A stretch of DNA of 64,000 nt from NCBI RefSeq assembly GCF_022352215.1, contig NZ_JAKRWF010000001.1:806001-870000 (forward strand), given 5' to 3'. Shown one piece after another: positions 8,067 through 17,607 of this stretch. A model generated the notes under the pieces. It had not been told where the DNA came from. It did no database searches and worked only from the letters and a program-made list of their open reading frames with translations. The position numbers and the translations under genes are program-made. The DNA comes from Flavihumibacter cheonanensis (GTDB lineage: Bacteria > Bacteroidota > Bacteroidia > Chitinophagales > Chitinophagaceae). Within the stretch, counting starts at the first letter, position 1. Every line of letters starts with the position of its first letter.

Positions 8067-9800
8067 ATGATCCGGGTATTGTTCTTTTTTTCTTTTTTGA
8101 TTTTAGGTAGTTACTCTTATTCTCAAAAACAGCAGGTAACCTGGGGCGAAGAATTTAAATTAAAGAAAGGGTCTGGTGATATTAATGTTTTATTTAGTGA
8201 TGAAACAGGTGTATATGTAGAGGAAGAGCACATTACAATGGGTACTTATTTTGTTGTTGGATATACTGTGCGGGAATCGGCTACACTGGTGAAACTGGAT
8301 CACCGCTTACAGGAGGTTTACAGATCTGATTTTAATCAGGAGCTAAAGGGAAAGAATTTTGAAAATTTTTTACCAATTCAGGATAAACTGTGGATTATTG
8401 CATCGGAATACAATCGTGGTCTCCAGGAATTAATTATTCATATTGGAGAAATCAATAAAAAATCCGGACATATGATGGGTGCCTGGAAAACATTGGCTTC
8501 TCTCCCCAAAGCAGACAAAAAAGACCAGATTAAATTCAGATTGTTTCCAAATGCAGATAGTTCAAAACTTATTTTAATCAGTACCTCTACCGGAAAGGAA
8601 AAGAATACGTTTCAGATTCAGGAATTTGACGCTAAAATGAAACCTAGCTCAAAAGTTGCCACTATTTCAAATGAATTTGAATCCAAAACCTATCAGCTGG
8701 AAGATGTAATGTATACGAAGGATAAACGAATTATATTGGTAGGAAGGGTATTTACATTCGAGACAGGAAAAAAGAAAAAATCAAAGTTTCTTGATTTTGT
8801 CAATTACAATATCCGATTGTATGACGAAAAAGGAAAACAGACCGGGGAAATCAATACTAATATAAATGGCAAATGGATAGCTTCCACGAAGCTGATGCTT
8901 GGGAAAAATGATGAACTACTGCTTGCCAGCTTCTATAGCAAGGAAAAGAAAGGGAAAACAAATGGCTTATTGGTCCAGCGAATAGATCCGCTTTCTGGAA
9001 ATGTAATCAGTTCTGCTGAGAAAGAAATAAATCATTCTATGGTAATGAAAGAATCAGGTGAGAATGAAGAGGTTGATGAGGATGAAAGCAAAGCAGAACG
9101 AAAAGAAAGGGAGCGAATGGCAAAATTGGAGAATGATGAGGAAGGATTTTCTTCATTTATGAAATTCAGGGATATATTTTATACTCAGGATAAAGGATTG
9201 GTGATCATGGCTGAAAACTATCGGTTTACTATTTATGAAAGCTCGCATTATTATAGCGGTACCTCTACCACCCCATCACAAAGAACCAACACCGTAATTC
9301 ATTTGTACGAATGTGGAGAAGTAGTTGCATGCAAATTAGATTCTGCGAACCAGATTAGCTGGTTACAGGTTTTGCCAAAAGCACAAAAAGAATATATTAG
9401 TGAATCCCAGATTTCCTCTGGTGGTGGTCCTGGTTTAAGTGTCTATTTTTCTAATTTCTTTTTTCCTGATGGCCGCCCCTATTATGCAGGCTTTATGGCA
9501 ACGCAAAAAAACGATCAAATCCTTTTATACTTTAATGATCATCATCAAAATGCAAATGTGACAAATGCTAATCAATCGGTAAGTAAAATAACAAAATATG
9601 CCAAGTCAGATTGCTATTTGGTAAAACTGGATATTGCTACTGGTACGATGAAACGAAATTTATTATTTTCTAATGATAATCAACCCACAGCCATGCCCAG
9701 AAAAGGGACGATTATTGGCAAAAACCTCTATATGGTAGGAAAGACAGATCGGATGATTGGCAAAACAAAAATCGCAATTGGAAAAATTACCTCAAAATAA
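8067..9800 (+). CDS. Secreted protein of unknown function, probable beta-propeller
   Basis: This 577-residue protein has an N-terminal signal peptide (hydrophobic stretch ending SYSQ). I do not recognise a named family. The body alternates beta-strand-like segments typical of WD/kelch-like propellers (for example KLILISTSTGK, KRIILVGRVF, DELLLASFYSKEK). One strongly charged insertion at about residues 330-360 is rich in Glu, Lys and Arg. Base composition is noticeably more AT-rich than its neighbours, with many TTA/ATA/AAA codons. It is followed by a strong hairpin terminator, and it appears to be a single-gene transcript. Confidence 0.7.
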   Translation: MIRVLFFFSFLILGSYSYSQKQQVTWGEEFKLKKGSGDINVLFSDETGVYVEEEHITMGTYFVVGYTVRESATLVKLDHRLQEVYRSDFNQELKGKNFENFLPIQDKLWIIASEYNRGLQELIIHIGEINKKSGHMMGAWKTLASLPKADKKDQIKFRLFPNADSSKLILISTSTGKEKNTFQIQEFDAKMKPSSKVATISNEFESKTYQLEDVMYTKDKRIILVGRVFTFETGKKKKSKFLDFVNYNIRLYDEKGKQTGEINTNINGKWIASTKLMLGKNDELLLASFYSKEKKGKTNGLLVQRIDPLSGNVISSAEKEINHSMVMKESGENEEVDEDESKAERKERERMAKLENDEEGFSSFMKFRDIFYTQDKGLVIMAENYRFTIYESSHYYSGTSTTPSQRTNTVIHLYECGEVVACKLDSANQISWLQVLPKAQKEYISESQISSGGGPGLSVYFSNFFFPDGRPYYAGFMATQKNDQILLYFNDHHQNANVTNANQSVSKITKYAKSDCYLVKLDIATGTMKRNLLFSNDNQPTAMPRKGTIIGKNLYMVGKTDRMIGKTKIAIGKITSK

Positions 9801-9802
9801 GC

Positions 9803-9834
9803 AAGAAACCCGCTGAAAAGCGGGTTTCTTGTTA
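9803..9834 (+). terminator. Rho-independent terminator, 12-bp stem with GAAA loop
   Basis: AAGAAACCCGCT (9803-9814) pairs perfectly with AGCGGGTTTCTT (9819-9830) around a GAAA tetraloop, directly after the stop of the 8067-9800 gene. The A-rich left arm also makes it usable from the minus side, where the tRNA-Arg transcript arrives. Confidence 0.85.
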
Positions 9835-9845
9835 AATAGATTTTG

Positions 9846-9919
9846 TGAACCGGATTGGATTCGAACCAATGACCTACTGCTTAGAAGGCAGTTGCTCTAT
9901 CCAGCTGAGCTACCGGTCC
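9846..9919 (-). tRNA. tRNA-Arg (anticodon TCT)
   Basis: Read on the minus strand, a full cloverleaf can be drawn. The acceptor GGACCGG pairs with CCGGTTC, with one G-U pair. The D arm is GCTC...GAGC. The anticodon stem ACTGC/GCAGT encloses the loop CTTCTAA, giving anticodon TCT (decodes AGA). The T arm ATTGG-TTCGAAT-CCAAT is regular. The discriminator is A, and no CCA is encoded. A TATCTTTG promoter element lies just upstream at 9929-9936 (minus strand). Confidence 0.95.
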
Positions 9920-9928
9920 CTCGGGGCG

Positions 9929-9936
9929 CAAAGATA
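9929..9936 (-). promoter_or_regulatory. Bacteroidota -7 element for tRNA-Arg
   Basis: The minus-strand sequence TATCTTTG fits the TAnnTTTG consensus and ends about 9 bases before the first base of the tRNA. I see no clear -33 TTG at the expected distance. Confidence 0.55.
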
Positions 9937-9968
9937 ATGGAAAGCGGTTTTCAGGAAAAAAAATGTTC

Positions 9969-9976
9969 TATATTTG
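9969..9976 (+). promoter_or_regulatory. Promoter -7 element of the marR-hut operon
   Basis: TATATTTG matches TAnnTTTG exactly. Transcription from it should begin near 9981-9984. That lies downstream of the ATG at 9963, so that ATG cannot be the start codon on this transcript. Confidence 0.6.
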
Positions 9977-9995
9977 TATAAGCGCTTATATAAAT
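9972..9995. promoter_or_regulatory. Candidate operator: 24-bp palindrome over the hut promoter start site
   Basis: The core TATAAGCGCTTATA (9977-9990) is a perfect 14-bp palindrome. After one mismatched pair it continues for four more matched bases on each side (ATTT and AAAT). It overlaps the -7 element and the expected transcription start. MarR dimers bind sites of this size and symmetry, so this is the probable site for autorepression by the first gene of the operon. Confidence 0.6.
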
Positions 9996-10010
9996 TTAAA
10001 CTACGATCGC

Positions 10011-10493
10011 TTGAGCTTCTATCAACAAACCGGTGTACTCTTCTTTGGCAGCCGTTTGCGACGGATCAGTGAATCATTCCTCGCTGATGTGAATGCAGTG
10101 TATAAAAAACACCAGATCCACTTCGATGCTGCGTGGTTTCCGGTATTTTATATGCTATCGCAAAAGGAAAGTCTCACTATCCGCGATATTTCCGAAGAGC
10201 TGGAAGTGTCTCACTCTGCTGCCAGCCAACTGATCAGTAAACTACAGGAAAAGGGACTTATTAAAACCAATGCCGACAAAGAAGATGGCCGGAAAAAAGT
10301 GGTGAGTTTCACACCCAAAGGGCAAAAACTGCTGAAGCAGGTGGAACCCGTATGGACGGCCCTGCAAACTGCGATGGAAGAACTGTTGCAGCAAGCTGAG
10401 TATACTGCCCACCTCATGGAGGCTATTTCACAAACTGAAACAGCCCTCCGGGAGCAATCTATTTTTAACCGAATCGAAAAACATCTGGCATGA
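10011..10493 (+). CDS. MarR family transcriptional regulator, probable hut repressor
   Basis: This is a winged-helix MarR protein. The helix-turn-helix is at SLTIRDISEELEVSHSAASQLISKL and the wing at KEDGRKKVVSFTPKG. The longest frame opens at the ATG at 9963, but that ATG lies inside the promoter and operator. I therefore place the start at the TTG at 10011, giving MSFYQQTGVLFFGSRLRR and 161 residues; the 9963 start stays possible if another promoter exists. Its stop overlaps the hutH start by 4 bp (ATGA), indicating translational coupling and making it the likely regulator of the hut genes. The inducer could be urocanate or histidine, by analogy with other hut repressors. Confidence 0.8.
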   Translation: MSFYQQTGVLFFGSRLRRISESFLADVNAVYKKHQIHFDAAWFPVFYMLSQKESLTIRDISEELEVSHSAASQLISKLQEKGLIKTNADKEDGRKKVVSFTPKGQKLLKQVEPVWTALQTAMEELLQQAEYTAHLMEAISQTETALREQSIFNRIEKHLA

Positions 10494-12052
10494 ATAAACG
10501 CTTTCAATATGGAGTCGACCACCTGACCATTGCTATCGCTATGGGGATTGCCAACGGACAGATACAGGGGTACCTGGGACCGGAATCCATGCAGAAAATT
10601 CAGGCCAGCGCAGCCGCTGTTAATCAAATCGTTCAGGAGGGGCGCACTGTGTATGGGGTTAATACAGGTTTCGGCATCCTGGCCAATACGTCCATTTCAG
10701 AAGAAGACACCCGCACCCTGCAGTATAAAATTTTACAAAGTCACAGTGTGGGGGTAGGCAATCCCATCGCTCCGGAAATTGCCAAACTCATGCTGATCAC
10801 CAAAGTACATGCCCTGGCTAAAGGTTTTTCCGGTGTGCAGCTACCAACCCTGGAACGACTCTGCTGGATGATTGATAACGATATTATTCCCATTGTACCG
10901 GAAAAAGGTAGCGTTGGTGCCAGTGGCGACCTTGCCCCCTTATCCCATCTTTGCCTGCCGCTTATCGGATTGGGTGAACTAACTGTGAGGGGTAAACGCC
11001 GAACTGCTGCGGATGTGCTGATTGAATATAACCTGGAACCGGTTCAGCTGGGACCAAAAGAAGGTCTGGCACTAATTAATGGCACCCAGTTTATTCTGGC
11101 CCATGCTGTAAAAGCAGTAGAACGATTTCAAAACAGCCTCGATGCCGCTGATATTATTGGTGCCATGAGTCTTGAATCACTTACCGGTACAAAAGCACCT
11201 TTTGAAGCAGCCCTTCATAAGTTGAGGCCCTTTGCAGGAAATCAGTATGTAGCGCATCGCCTACGCTTGTTGTTAAAGGATTCTGACATTATGGATAGCC
11301 ATATTGATTGCGGTCGGGTGCAGGATCCTTATTCCCTGCGTTGTATGCCCCAGGTGCATGGAGCCTCCCGCAATGCCTGGCTGCACCTGAAAGAATTGAC
11401 GGAAATTGAACTGAATGCCGTAACGGATAACCCCATCGTGCTGGATGCCAACCATACCATCAGTGGTGGTAATTTCCACGGACAACCGCTTGCACTTCCC
11501 CTGGATTACAACTGCTTTGCTGCTGCGGAAATTGGTAATATGTCAGATCGCAGGTGTTATCTGTTGCTGGAAGGGAAATGGGGTTTACCTATGTTGTTGA
11601 TGAACAACGTGGGACTGAACAGCGGCTTTATGATTCCTCAATACACCACTGCCGCCCTTGTTACGGAAAACAAAACCCTCTGTTTTCCGGCCAGTGCCGA
11701 CAGTATTCCCACTTCACTGGGACAGGAAGACCATGTGAGCATGGGTAGCATCAGCGGTCGCAAGCTCAACCAGGTGATCGATAACCTGGAAACGATTCTG
11801 TCCATTGAACTCATGAGTGCCTGCCAGGCAATAGAATTCCGCAGGCCGCTGAAAAGCAGTCCGGTTCTGGAGTTTGCGCATGATTATGTACGTGAGTATG
11901 TAAGTTTTGCCTCAGAAGACCGGATTTTCGCCCGCGATATTCAACGTATAAATGAACTGATCCGGAATCAGTCGTTTGTAAAAGAAGTTCATCGGTTTGC
12001 AGAAAGCAGGGGTGTATCAATGACCGAAGGTTTCCCATCTTTCAACATTTAA
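10490..12052 (+). CDS. hutH: Histidine ammonia-lyase
   Basis: HutH deaminates L-histidine to urocanate and ammonia in the cytoplasm, the first step of histidine catabolism. The 520-residue protein has the Ala144-Ser145-Gly146 triad in [14 protein letters not shown], which cyclises to the MIO electrophile. It also has the N-terminal YGVNTGFG motif and the QDHVSMGS segment (read as [10 protein letters not shown]) typical of the family. Full length for the family (about 500-520). Overlaps marR by 4 bp and precedes hutU by 11 bp. Confidence 0.97.
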   Translation: MNKRFQYGVDHLTIAIAMGIANGQIQGYLGPESMQKIQASAAAVNQIVQEGRTVYGVNTGFGILANTSISEEDTRTLQYKILQSHSVGVGNPIAPEIAKLMLITKVHALAKGFSGVQLPTLERLCWMIDNDIIPIVPEKGSVGASGDLAPLSHLCLPLIGLGELTVRGKRRTAADVLIEYNLEPVQLGPKEGLALINGTQFILAHAVKAVERFQNSLDAADIIGAMSLESLTGTKAPFEAALHKLRPFAGNQYVAHRLRLLLKDSDIMDSHIDCGRVQDPYSLRCMPQVHGASRNAWLHLKELTEIELNAVTDNPIVLDANHTISGGNFHGQPLALPLDYNCFAAAEIGNMSDRRCYLLLEGKWGLPMLLMNNVGLNSGFMIPQYTTAALVTENKTLCFPASADSIPTSLGQEDHVSMGSISGRKLNQVIDNLETILSIELMSACQAIEFRRPLKSSPVLEFAHDYVREYVSFASEDRIFARDIQRINELIRNQSFVKEVHRFAESRGVSMTEGFPSFNI

Positions 12053-12063
12053 AACGTTCCATT

Positions 12064-13725
12064 ATGTCTATAGCTGCTCCAAAACGTTGTAAAGGCTGGC
12101 TCCAGGAAGCCGCCCTGCTGATGTTACTCAATAACCTGCATCCGGATGTTGCCGAACGCCCTGAAGAGCTGATTGTTTATGGAGGCCGTGGCAAAGCAGC
12201 CCGTAACCAGGAAGCACTGGACCTTATCATCAAAGCACTGGAACACCTGGAAAACGATGAATCTCTGCTAATCCAGAGCGGCAAGCCGGTTGCGATCCTG
12301 CAAACGCATGAAGATGCTTCCCGGGTATTGATATCCAACTCCCAACTGGTACCTAACTGGGCCACCTGGGAACATTTTGATGAACTTGAAAAAAAGGGCC
12401 TCATGATGTATGGCCAGATGACGGCGGGTTCCTGGATTTATATCGGTTCACAGGGGATCGTTCAGGGCACTTATGAAACCTATGCCGCGGTGGCAGCCAA
12501 ACATTTTGGAGGGAGTTTGAAAGGAACCCTTAACGTTACCGCCGGATTAGGTGGTATGGGAGGTGCACAACCGCTCGCTATTACTATGAATGAAGGTGTG
12601 GCTCTGATTGCAGAAGTGGAAGAATGGCGGATAGATAAGCGCCTGGAGACCCGTTATCTGGATTATAAAATAAAGGACCTGGATGCAGCCATCGACCGGG
12701 CCCTGGAAGCAAAGGCAAAAGGAGAAGCCCTTTCCATTGGTGTTCATGCCAATGCTGTTGATCTTCTTGCAAGATTACTTGAACGTAATGTAGTGCCAGA
12801 TACGTTGACAGATCAAACTTCGGCGCATGATCCATTGATTGGTTATATTCCGCATACTATTTCATTGGCCGAAGCCAATCAGCTTCGTCAATCCAACCCC
12901 GATGCCTACCTGAAGTTATCCTATGCCAGCATGCACCAGCATGTGGCTTATATGCTGGATTTACAAAAACATGGTGCCATCACCTTTGACTATGGCAATA
13001 ATATCCGTGCCAGGGCAAAAGAAGATGGGCTGGAAAATGCATTTGATTTCCCGGGATTTGTTCCTGCCTATATCAGGCCCCTTTTCTGTGAAGGAAAAGG
13101 ACCATTCCGCTGGGCTGCACTAAGTGGAGATCCGGCTGATATTGCAGTAACCGACCAGGTTATAGCGGATATGTTCCCGGAAAACGAATCATTACAGCGC
13201 TGGTTGAAACTGGCCAAAGAACGAATCGCTTTTCAGGGACTTCCGGCACGCATTTGCTGGCTGGGACAGGGAGAAAGGGAGAAAGCCGGACTTGCTTTCA
13301 ATGAATTAGTTAGAACCGGAAAAGTAAAAGCTCCGATCGTGATTGGTCGTGATCACCTTGATACCGGTTCGGTAGCAAGCCCCAATCGTGAAACCGAAGC
13401 CATGCTGGATGGCTCCGATGCAGTGGCCGATTGGCCGATTCTGAATGCGCTCCTGAATACCGCAGGTGGAGCTTCCTGGGTCAGCCTGCACCATGGTGGT
13501 GGAGTAGGGATGGGGTATAGCATCCATGCGGGTATGGTAATTGTGGCGGATGGTACGGATGCTGCTGAGCGAAGACTGGCCCGTGTATTACGGAATGATC
13601 CAGGCATTGGTGTCATCCGGCATGCCGATGCGGGTTATGATATCGCCAAAGATGTGGCCCGAAAGCACCGGCTCGACCTGAAAGAAAAGCTTGCTATCTT
13701 CACGCCTTCCAAATCCTCGAAATGA
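12064..13725 (+). CDS. hutU: Urocanate hydratase
   Basis: HutU adds water to urocanate to give imidazolonepropionate, using tightly bound NAD+. The 553-residue product has the family hallmarks [10 protein letters not shown] near the N-terminus, [10 protein letters not shown] (NAD binding, about residues 162-171), the [13 protein letters not shown] stretch, and the C-terminal [13 protein letters not shown] motif. Length is normal. Its stop overlaps the start of the Mur-ligase-like gene by 4 bp (ATGA), so the two are very probably co-translated. Confidence 0.97.
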   Translation: MSIAAPKRCKGWLQEAALLMLLNNLHPDVAERPEELIVYGGRGKAARNQEALDLIIKALEHLENDESLLIQSGKPVAILQTHEDASRVLISNSQLVPNWATWEHFDELEKKGLMMYGQMTAGSWIYIGSQGIVQGTYETYAAVAAKHFGGSLKGTLNVTAGLGGMGGAQPLAITMNEGVALIAEVEEWRIDKRLETRYLDYKIKDLDAAIDRALEAKAKGEALSIGVHANAVDLLARLLERNVVPDTLTDQTSAHDPLIGYIPHTISLAEANQLRQSNPDAYLKLSYASMHQHVAYMLDLQKHGAITFDYGNNIRARAKEDGLENAFDFPGFVPAYIRPLFCEGKGPFRWAALSGDPADIAVTDQVIADMFPENESLQRWLKLAKERIAFQGLPARICWLGQGEREKAGLAFNELVRTGKVKAPIVIGRDHLDTGSVASPNRETEAMLDGSDAVADWPILNALLNTAGGASWVSLHHGGGVGMGYSIHAGMVIVADGTDAAERRLARVLRNDPGIGVIRHADAGYDIAKDVARKHRLDLKEKLAIFTPSKSSK

Positions 13726-15098
13726 TTCAGACCATTAATGATTTTCAACGTGTCTTTTTTATAGGTGTAGCCGGTACAGGCATGAGTGCCATCGCGCAAT
13801 ACCTAAAGGGTATAGGTAAAGAAGTAGCGGGTTCCGATCGGTATTTCAAACCCGGTGAAAACAATGAAACCCGCACCCGTCTGGAAGCCGAAGGCATTCT
13901 CTGTTTTGAACAGGATGGCTCCGGAATTCTTCCTACCACTGACCTGGTGGTGGTTTCCACAGCAGTAGAGGACACCGTTGCTGAAGTGATCAAGGCAAAA
14001 TCACTGGATATTCCGATTATTCGTCGCAGTGAATTACTGGCAATAATCGCAAAAAGTAAAAAAACCATTGCCGTTGGTGGCACTTCCGGTAAGTCGACAA
14101 CCAGTGCCATGTTGTTTGATATCCTGCAATATGCGGGTCTCGAACCTAGTATCATAAGTGGCGCCGGCCTGGTTAGCATCATACGGGAAGGAAAGATCGG
14201 GAATGCAAAAGTCGGTAAAGGCGATTGGCTGGTAATCGAAGCGGATGAAAGTGATGGCTCCATTGTGCAATATTATCCATCCATAGGGCTGCTCTTAAAC
14301 GTAGACAAAGACCATAAAGAAATTGAATCCCTGCTGGACATCTTTGCTACGTTTAAACGTAACAGTGAGTTGTTTGTAGTGAATCAGTCGCACCCATTGG
14401 CTGCTCCCTTATCAAAGGATCTCAGCCTGGATTTCAGTTGGGATGCTGAGCGGACTGCCGGCTACATGGCACGTGATTTCAAACAGGAGGGACTCAGCAT
14501 ATCCTTCACAATCAACAATACTCCCTTTCAATTAAAGTTGGTTGGAAGACACAATATGGAGAATGCACTGGCTGCTGCTACGGTTGCAGCACATGTTGGT
14601 GTGGACCTGACAAAAGCTGCGGAAGCACTGGAACAATATGAAGGAATTTACAGGCGTAACCAGGTATTGGGACAAAAAAACGGCGTGTGGCTGATGGACG
14701 ATTATGCACATAACCCTGCTAAATGTGCGGCAAGTATCCGATCCTGCCAACCACTTGCGGATAAAGTCGTAGCCTGGTTCCAGCCTCATGGGTATGGCCC
14801 CACTCGTTTTCTGCGTGCAGATTTTGTAAAAGAAATTGCAGAAGCACTGCGTCCACAGGATGAGATTTGGATGAGTGAGATCTTTTATGCTGGAGGAACT
14901 GCTACCAAAGATATTACAGCGAATGACCTAATCAATGATATCCGGCAACTGGGTAAAGCAGCTTTTTTTGTGGAAAACAGAAATGATTTTGTGCATACTG
15001 TACGGTCACACTTAACCGAAAATACGGTTCTGTTGTTAATGGGCGCTCGTGATCCCAGTCTCGAATATTTTGCTCAGCAGGTTTGGAATGAATTATAA
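13722..15098 (+). CDS. MurC-like Mur ligase family protein within the hut operon
   Basis: A 458-residue ATP-dependent amide ligase homologue with the three Mur domains. A Rossmann-like N-terminal domain carries [11 protein letters not shown] (residues 15-25). The central ATPase has P-loop GGTSGKST (119-126), an EADESDGS segment (173-180) and NVDKDH (193-198). The C-terminal domain has [11 protein letters not shown] and DDYAHNPAK. It resembles MurC, but the P-loop reads GTSGKST where MurC and Mpl have GTHGKT, and [15 protein letters not shown] replaces the short MurC loop. It overlaps hutU by 4 bp and hutI starts 2 bp after it, so it belongs to the histidine operon. Ordinary MurC would be expected in a cell-division cluster, so this is probably a paralogue with another substrate. 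The substrate is unknown. Confidence 0.85.
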   Translation: MIQTINDFQRVFFIGVAGTGMSAIAQYLKGIGKEVAGSDRYFKPGENNETRTRLEAEGILCFEQDGSGILPTTDLVVVSTAVEDTVAEVIKAKSLDIPIIRRSELLAIIAKSKKTIAVGGTSGKSTTSAMLFDILQYAGLEPSIISGAGLVSIIREGKIGNAKVGKGDWLVIEADESDGSIVQYYPSIGLLLNVDKDHKEIESLLDIFATFKRNSELFVVNQSHPLAAPLSKDLSLDFSWDAERTAGYMARDFKQEGLSISFTINNTPFQLKLVGRHNMENALAAATVAAHVGVDLTKAAEALEQYEGIYRRNQVLGQKNGVWLMDDYAHNPAKCAASIRSCQPLADKVVAWFQPHGYGPTRFLRADFVKEIAEALRPQDEIWMSEIFYAGGTATKDITANDLINDIRQLGKAAFFVENRNDFVHTVRSHLTENTVLLLMGARDPSLEYFAQQVWNEL

Positions 15099-15099
15099 A

Positions 15100-16335
15100 A
15101 TGCGAATACTGTTTCGTCATATCAAGTCATTAGTGGGCATTGGTCAACCGGAAGCGCCGCTACGGGGTGATGAACTTGCCATGCTTCCATCCCTTGAAAA
15201 TGCCTGGTTGCTTATTGAAGACGAATACATTCATAGTTACGGTAAGGAAGTAGAGCAGGCACCTCCGGCAGCGGATCGGATACTTAATTGCTCCAATCGG
15301 TTTATCCTGCCTTCGTTTTGTGATTCGCATACGCACCTGGTGTTTGCCGGTAGCCGGGAAGCTGAATTTGTAGATAAAATCAATGGAAAAACCTATGCTG
15401 AGATAGCCGCAAAAGGTGGCGGAATTCATGCATCCGCAGGCAAGTTGGCAGCCATGCCGGAAGAACAGCTGTTTCGGGAGTCGATGATAAAACTGGATAA
15501 AATCGCAGCAGCCGGAACAGGGGCAATTGAAATTAAAAGCGGATATGGGTTAACGGTAGATGCTGAATTAAAAATGCTTCGGGTCATCAAACAATTGAAA
15601 GTTCATCACCGCCTGCCAATAAAAGCGACTTTTCTTGGAGCTCATGCAATTCCTCCGGAGTTCAAAGAGGATCGTGAAGCTTATATCCGGTTACTCATTA
15701 ACGATATATTGCCAGTGATCCGTGAGGAAAAGCTGGCAGATTATGTGGATGTTTTCTGTGAGAAAGGATTTTTCACACCGGAAGAAACCATCCGGATTTG
15801 CGAAGCAGGTAAAAGCATCGGACTTATTCCCAAGATACATGCCAACCAGTTAAACGTTTCAGGAGGGGTACAGGCAGGTATCCAAGTAGGAGCCCTGTCA
15901 GTGGATCATCTGGAATCAATGGATGAAGAAGCGATAACAGCTTTGGCTGCTTCTTCAACGATTGGTACCCTTCTGCCCGGTGCAGCCTATTTTCTCCGGA
16001 TGCCCTATCCTCCGGCGCGTGAATTGCTGAATGCCGGTGCAGCCCTAGCCCTTGCCTCAGATTATAACCCGGGCTCATCACCTTCCTTCAATATGCAGCA
16101 GGTTTTCTCAATGGCCTGTATCCAGCTTCGCATGTTGCCCGAAGAAGCATTGCAGGCAACTACCATCAATGGCGCATTTGCCATGCAAATGGAAAAGCAA
16201 GCCGGCTCAATTTACCCTGGAAAATGGGCGAATCTGTTGCTCACCCGAACCATACCTTCCCTTGCATATTTGCCCTATGCTTTTGGTGAATCCTGCATCG
16301 ACCAGGTTTATCTGAAAGGCAGCCCGATAAAATAA
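15100..16335 (+). CDS. hutI: Imidazolonepropionase
   Basis: HutI is the metal-dependent amidohydrolase that opens the ring of imidazolonepropionate to N-formimidoyl-glutamate. The metal site FCDSHTHLVFAG (about residues 71-82), the EIKSGYGL loop, the HANQLN His, SVDHLESMD and ASDYNPG motifs are all present. The chosen ATG at 15100 lies 2 bp after the ligase stop and gives 412 residues, the family's usual size. An in-frame ATG at 15088 overlaps the preceding gene and would add four residues. Confidence 0.95.
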   Translation: MRILFRHIKSLVGIGQPEAPLRGDELAMLPSLENAWLLIEDEYIHSYGKEVEQAPPAADRILNCSNRFILPSFCDSHTHLVFAGSREAEFVDKINGKTYAEIAAKGGGIHASAGKLAAMPEEQLFRESMIKLDKIAAAGTGAIEIKSGYGLTVDAELKMLRVIKQLKVHHRLPIKATFLGAHAIPPEFKEDREAYIRLLINDILPVIREEKLADYVDVFCEKGFFTPEETIRICEAGKSIGLIPKIHANQLNVSGGVQAGIQVGALSVDHLESMDEEAITALAASSTIGTLLPGAAYFLRMPYPPARELLNAGAALALASDYNPGSSPSFNMQQVFSMACIQLRMLPEEALQATTINGAFAMQMEKQAGSIYPGKWANLLLTRTIPSLAYLPYAFGESCIDQVYLKGSPIK

Positions 16336-16362
16336 TACCATCTCCATTCTGTATATTACAAT

Positions 16363-17595
16363 ATGGAATCCATTCAATCCGAATTATTATTGATCGTTCT
16401 GTGTTGTGTGGTTGTGGTATCATACCTTTTTTCAATAGGTAGCCGCTATATAAGAGTACCATCTGTACTTTTATTATTGTTGGCTGGTATGGGTATCCGA
16501 CTGATTGCAGAGGCCTATGAATATGAATTAAATGTACCTCTTCTGGTAGTGGAATCTTTGGGAGTGGTGGGACTTATCATGATCGTACTTGAAGCAGGTC
16601 TGGATCTGGAACTTAAATCCTCGCGAATCAAACTAATTCGCGATTCTTTTCTTTCGGCTTTGATTATACTTCTCTTATCTACCTCACTTATAAGTTATAT
16701 ATTATACGAATACCTTCAACAACCTCTTTTGAACTGTATCGTATATGCAATACCGTTATCTATTATCAGCAGTTCCATTGTGTTACCCAGCCTGCATGCC
16801 CTGACAGAAGAAAAAAAGGATTTCCTCGTATATGAAGCCTCCTTTTCGGATATCCTGGGTATCATGTTGTTCAATTATTTCGCATCTCCGGAGATCTTTT
16901 CCCTAAAATCAATTGGTGTTTTCTCAGGGAACCTGCTGCTTAGTATTCTCTTATCCGGACTGGTATCCATCCTGCTTTTGTTCATTATGACCCGCACCAA
17001 ACTGTCCATAAAATTTTTCCTGGTTTTCTCACTTTTAGTATTGATCTACGCGGGGGGGAAAATGTTGCACCTGCCTTCGCTGATAATTATCCTTGCATTT
17101 GGTCTTATGATCAACAACTGGCACCTGTTTAAATCAGTTCCCTGGATCCAGCAACAGTTTCCTCAGGAACAGGTGAATAATTTAAACCAGTTACTTCATT
17201 CCATTACGGCTGAGTCCTCCTTTTTAATACGTACTTTCTTTTTCATCCTGTTTGGTTTTTCCATTGACTTCAATATGATGCTGCAGAACGAAGTAATGCA
17301 GGTAGGAGGGGTAATCGTTCTTAGTCTCTTTGCCGTCCGCTTTCTGTATTTCCGCTTTTTTCTCAAGACCAATGTATTCCCGGAAGTTTTTTTCATTCCG
17401 CGTGGACTCATAACAATTGTACTATTTTATAAGATTCCCCAGGAAATGAAACTTGCCAATTTCAATGAAGGGATACTTTTTTTTATTATTCTGGTTACTG
17501 GAGCGATTATGACCCTGGGTATGCTGTTTTACAAGAAAAAACCATCAGAATTGGTGGAAGAACCGGCTTTTTCAGATCGAACTGACATTTTTTAA
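16363..17595 (+). CDS. Cation:proton antiporter (CPA family) in the hut operon
   Basis: This 410-residue polytopic membrane protein has about 10-12 hydrophobic helices and resembles Na+/H+ exchanger (NhaP/CPA1-like) domains. The helix-5 region reads EASFSDILGIMLFNYF, so Ser-Asp stands where many members have Asn-Asp or Asp-Asp; at least one acidic exchange residue is kept. It sits between hutI (27 bp upstream) and hutG (12 bp downstream). A role in import of histidine or urocanate, or in pH balance during ammonia release, is only inference. Confidence 0.8.
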   Translation: MESIQSELLLIVLCCVVVVSYLFSIGSRYIRVPSVLLLLLAGMGIRLIAEAYEYELNVPLLVVESLGVVGLIMIVLEAGLDLELKSSRIKLIRDSFLSALIILLLSTSLISYILYEYLQQPLLNCIVYAIPLSIISSSIVLPSLHALTEEKKDFLVYEASFSDILGIMLFNYFASPEIFSLKSIGVFSGNLLLSILLSGLVSILLLFIMTRTKLSIKFFLVFSLLVLIYAGGKMLHLPSLIIILAFGLMINNWHLFKSVPWIQQQFPQEQVNNLNQLLHSITAESSFLIRTFFFILFGFSIDFNMMLQNEVMQVGGVIVLSLFAVRFLYFRFFLKTNVFPEVFFIPRGLITIVLFYKIPQEMKLANFNEGILFFIILVTGAIMTLGMLFYKKKPSELVEEPAFSDRTDIF

Positions 17596-17607
17596 CCATG
17601 CTGCCAT

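Noticed and set aside
9846-9919. tRNA-Arg as an integration site for a mobile element
   Set aside because: No integrase, no direct repeat of the tRNA 3' end, and conserved housekeeping-type genes on both sides.
9963-10010. ATG start of the MarR gene at 9963
   Set aside because: It lies upstream of the start site predicted from a perfect TAnnTTTG element and inside the operator region; the TTG at 10011 fits better, though not proven.
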